64,000 bases of DNA. It comes from Qipengyuania sp. ABI-127-1. GTDB lineage: Bacteria; Pseudomonadota; Alphaproteobacteria; Sphingomonadales; Sphingomonadaceae. Numbering within the stretch: position 1 is the stretch's first letter; each line of letters starts with the position of its first letter. The stretch is from positions 558,001 through 622,000 of the forward strand of contig JALJCR010000001.1 of the NCBI GenBank assembly GCA_022953095.1, written 5' to 3'. The notes below the pieces were generated by a model. That model was not told the origin of the DNA and ran no database searches. It saw only the letters and a list, made by a program, of their open reading frames with translations. Shown here one piece after another: positions 62,969 to 64,000 of this stretch. Position numbers and translations under genes: made by a program.

Positions 62969-63871
62969 ATGGCGTATGATGATGTAATGGCGCTACTGGG
63001 CGATTGGTTCCTGCCGGGGTCTTTGGTCGCCATTATGGTTTCCATGGGACTTTCGCTGACTGCGAACGACTTCAGGCAGGTTTTTCGCAACAAGCGTGCT
63101 CTTGTCTTGGGCGTCTGTTCCATGCTGGTGGTGCCGCCGCTGATTGGCGTGACCATGGCGCTCACCGTGGCGCCCTCACCGGCGCTGGCCGTTGGCTTCG
63201 TCCTGCTTGCGACGACGCCGGGAGGGATGCTGTCCAATCTCTTCACCGATATGGCGAAGGGCGATCTGGCCCTATCGATGTCGATGACTCTGGTCATCAG
63301 CATGATCTATATCATGGTGGTACCGTTCTATGCGCACTTTGCGCTGTTGCATTTCATGGGCCTCGATGCGGAGGTTAACATTCCGCTCGGCCAGTTTTTC
63401 TGGGACATCTTCTCGATCACCCTGCTGCCGGTGGCGGTCGGCTTTGCAGTGCGTGCCTGGCGACCGCAGCTCGCGCTGCGGCTCAAGCCCTATGTGAAAA
63501 ATACGGCTACGATCGTGCTGTTCGGGTCCTTCGGCCTGATCCTGTTCGATCAGCTCCCCGTCCTCCGTAAGAACCTGGGCGCGCTGTTTTGGATAACGGT
63601 AGCGATCAATCTGGCCGTTGTGCTCGTGGTTATGGCCATCGTGCGATTTGCCGGCCTCTCACGTAGAGAAAATACCGCCATCGGTATTGAGCATCTCATG
63701 CGACAGGAAGGAACGGCAATTTTCATTGCCGTATCGATTGTTGGAAACAATGAAATGTCTCTGCCAATGATTATGAATACACCCGTTGCACTCTGTTTCG
63801 TTCTTATCTTCGTCGCCACCGCGCGGAGATTGAAACGGTCCAGTACCTTTCTTGGCAGTGCAGCAAATTGA
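62969..63871 (+). CDS. bile acid:sodium symporter (BASS/SBF) family permease
   Basis: A 300-residue membrane protein with about nine or ten helices. The first helices read FLPGSLVAIMVSMGLSLT, and the conserved core is VLLATTPGGMLSNLFTDMAKGDLALS, the sodium-site region of the ASBT fold. A late crossover region has IEHLMRQEGTAIFIAVSIVG. Members import bile acids, 2-oxoacids, pantoate and other carboxylates with Na+. The ATG 62969 follows the DUF3830 stop by 9 bases. The context suggests uptake of a carboxylate or small product from the peptidase unit. Substrate unknown. Confidence 0.85.
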   Translation: MAYDDVMALLGDWFLPGSLVAIMVSMGLSLTANDFRQVFRNKRALVLGVCSMLVVPPLIGVTMALTVAPSPALAVGFVLLATTPGGMLSNLFTDMAKGDLALSMSMTLVISMIYIMVVPFYAHFALLHFMGLDAEVNIPLGQFFWDIFSITLLPVAVGFAVRAWRPQLALRLKPYVKNTATIVLFGSFGLILFDQLPVLRKNLGALFWITVAINLAVVLVVMAIVRFAGLSRRENTAIGIEHLMRQEGTAIFIAVSIVGNNEMSLPMIMNTPVALCFVLIFVATARRLKRSSTFLGSAAN

Positions 63872-64000
63872 CCGACAAAATAAGATAAAAGCCCGTTCGA
63901 CGGGCGAGCAGGAAAGTCACAGTGATGAAGTGGTACCCGCCATCGGGCAGCGACGGGAGATGCGGTCTTCCCGGCGGACGCATATCTCGTGCGAAGGCAA
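63872..64000. other. 3' end of window with small hairpin
   Basis: GCCCGT-TCG-ACGGGC (63891-63905) is a short hairpin 20 bases after the permease stop, preceded by AAAA, so it resembles a weak or bidirectional terminator. No gene was seen in the remaining bases. Confidence 0.45.

Noticed and set aside
1-64000. CRISPR arrays, tRNA or rRNA genes
   Set aside because: No regularly spaced repeats, and no tRNA or rRNA signatures were noticed by eye; a dedicated search was not possible.

Overview
The window looks like chromosome or accessory DNA from a GC-rich sphingomonad-type alphaproteobacterium (Sphingomonadaceae or Erythrobacteraceae). This is inferred from five large TonB-dependent receptors of the sphingomonad/Caulobacter kind, each beside a catabolic or peptidase module, from the TetR, LysR and AsnC regulators, and from the gene families present. 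No rRNA, tRNA or CRISPR was seen, so the taxon is not proven.

Layout. (1) 1-5.0 kb: rightward operon with the end of an acyl-CoA dehydrogenase gene, an acyl-CoA synthetase, a Baeyer-Villiger monooxygenase and an alpha/beta hydrolase; three of the genes overlap by 4 bases. It fits CoA activation and ketone-to-ester-to-acid cleavage of a cyclic or branched substrate. A TonB receptor follows (5.5-8.4 kb). (2) 8.8-13.1 kb: leftward tripartite multidrug efflux operon (HlyD/EmrA, DHA2/EmrB, NodT-type outer membrane factor), with a truncated MarR gene divergent from it, then an orphan MCE/MlaD-like gene. (3) 15.0-15.7 kb: decayed tyrosine recombinase. (4) 15.8-28.3 kb: xenobiotic or aromatic catabolic region with an N,N-dimethylformamidase large-subunit homologue, three TetR regulators, a TonB receptor, an S1P-lyase-like PLP enzyme, a small SCP2-like protein, a one-domain extradiol-type VOC protein, an FAD aromatic hydroxylase and an FAH-family hydrolase. 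AT-rich palindromes stand in several of its promoters. (5) 28.3-36.5 kb: an AsnC regulator, a methionine gamma-lyase-like enzyme, OsmC and a TonB receptor, lying between two decayed same-family IS copies, each beside a broken transporter gene; an IS3-type remnant follows.

(6) 36.5-46.7 kb: leftward genes for a three-subunit flavin/iron-sulfur amino-acid dehydrogenase (HcnABC / D-hydroxyproline dehydrogenase type), a DapA-family enzyme, RidA, a VOC protein, a DUF885 metallohydrolase and a DUF3311/sodium-solute symporter pair, with a divergent LysR regulator. (7) 47.1-63.9 kb: an exported NTF2-like protein, two TonB receptors, three more DUF885 enzymes, an exported amidohydrolase, an S9 prolyl-oligopeptidase/DPP-type peptidase, a DUF3830 protein and a bile-acid/sodium symporter-family permease.

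The most interesting signal is that regions 6 and 7 appear to form one system. A 15-bp palindrome, TTGCG-N5-YGCAA, occurs in the lysR/dapA-like gap, upstream of the VOC-ridA genes, and twice in the gap between the first DUF885 gene and the NTF2-TonB receptor genes. This suggests a LysR regulon that links outer-membrane uptake, periplasmic peptide hydrolysis (four DUF885 paralogues, S9 peptidase, amidohydrolase), sodium-coupled import and oxidation of an imino- or D-amino acid. Proline- or hydroxyproline-containing peptides are a reasonable substrate guess, but the hydroxyproline epimerase and the semialdehyde dehydrogenase are not in the window, so the substrate is open.
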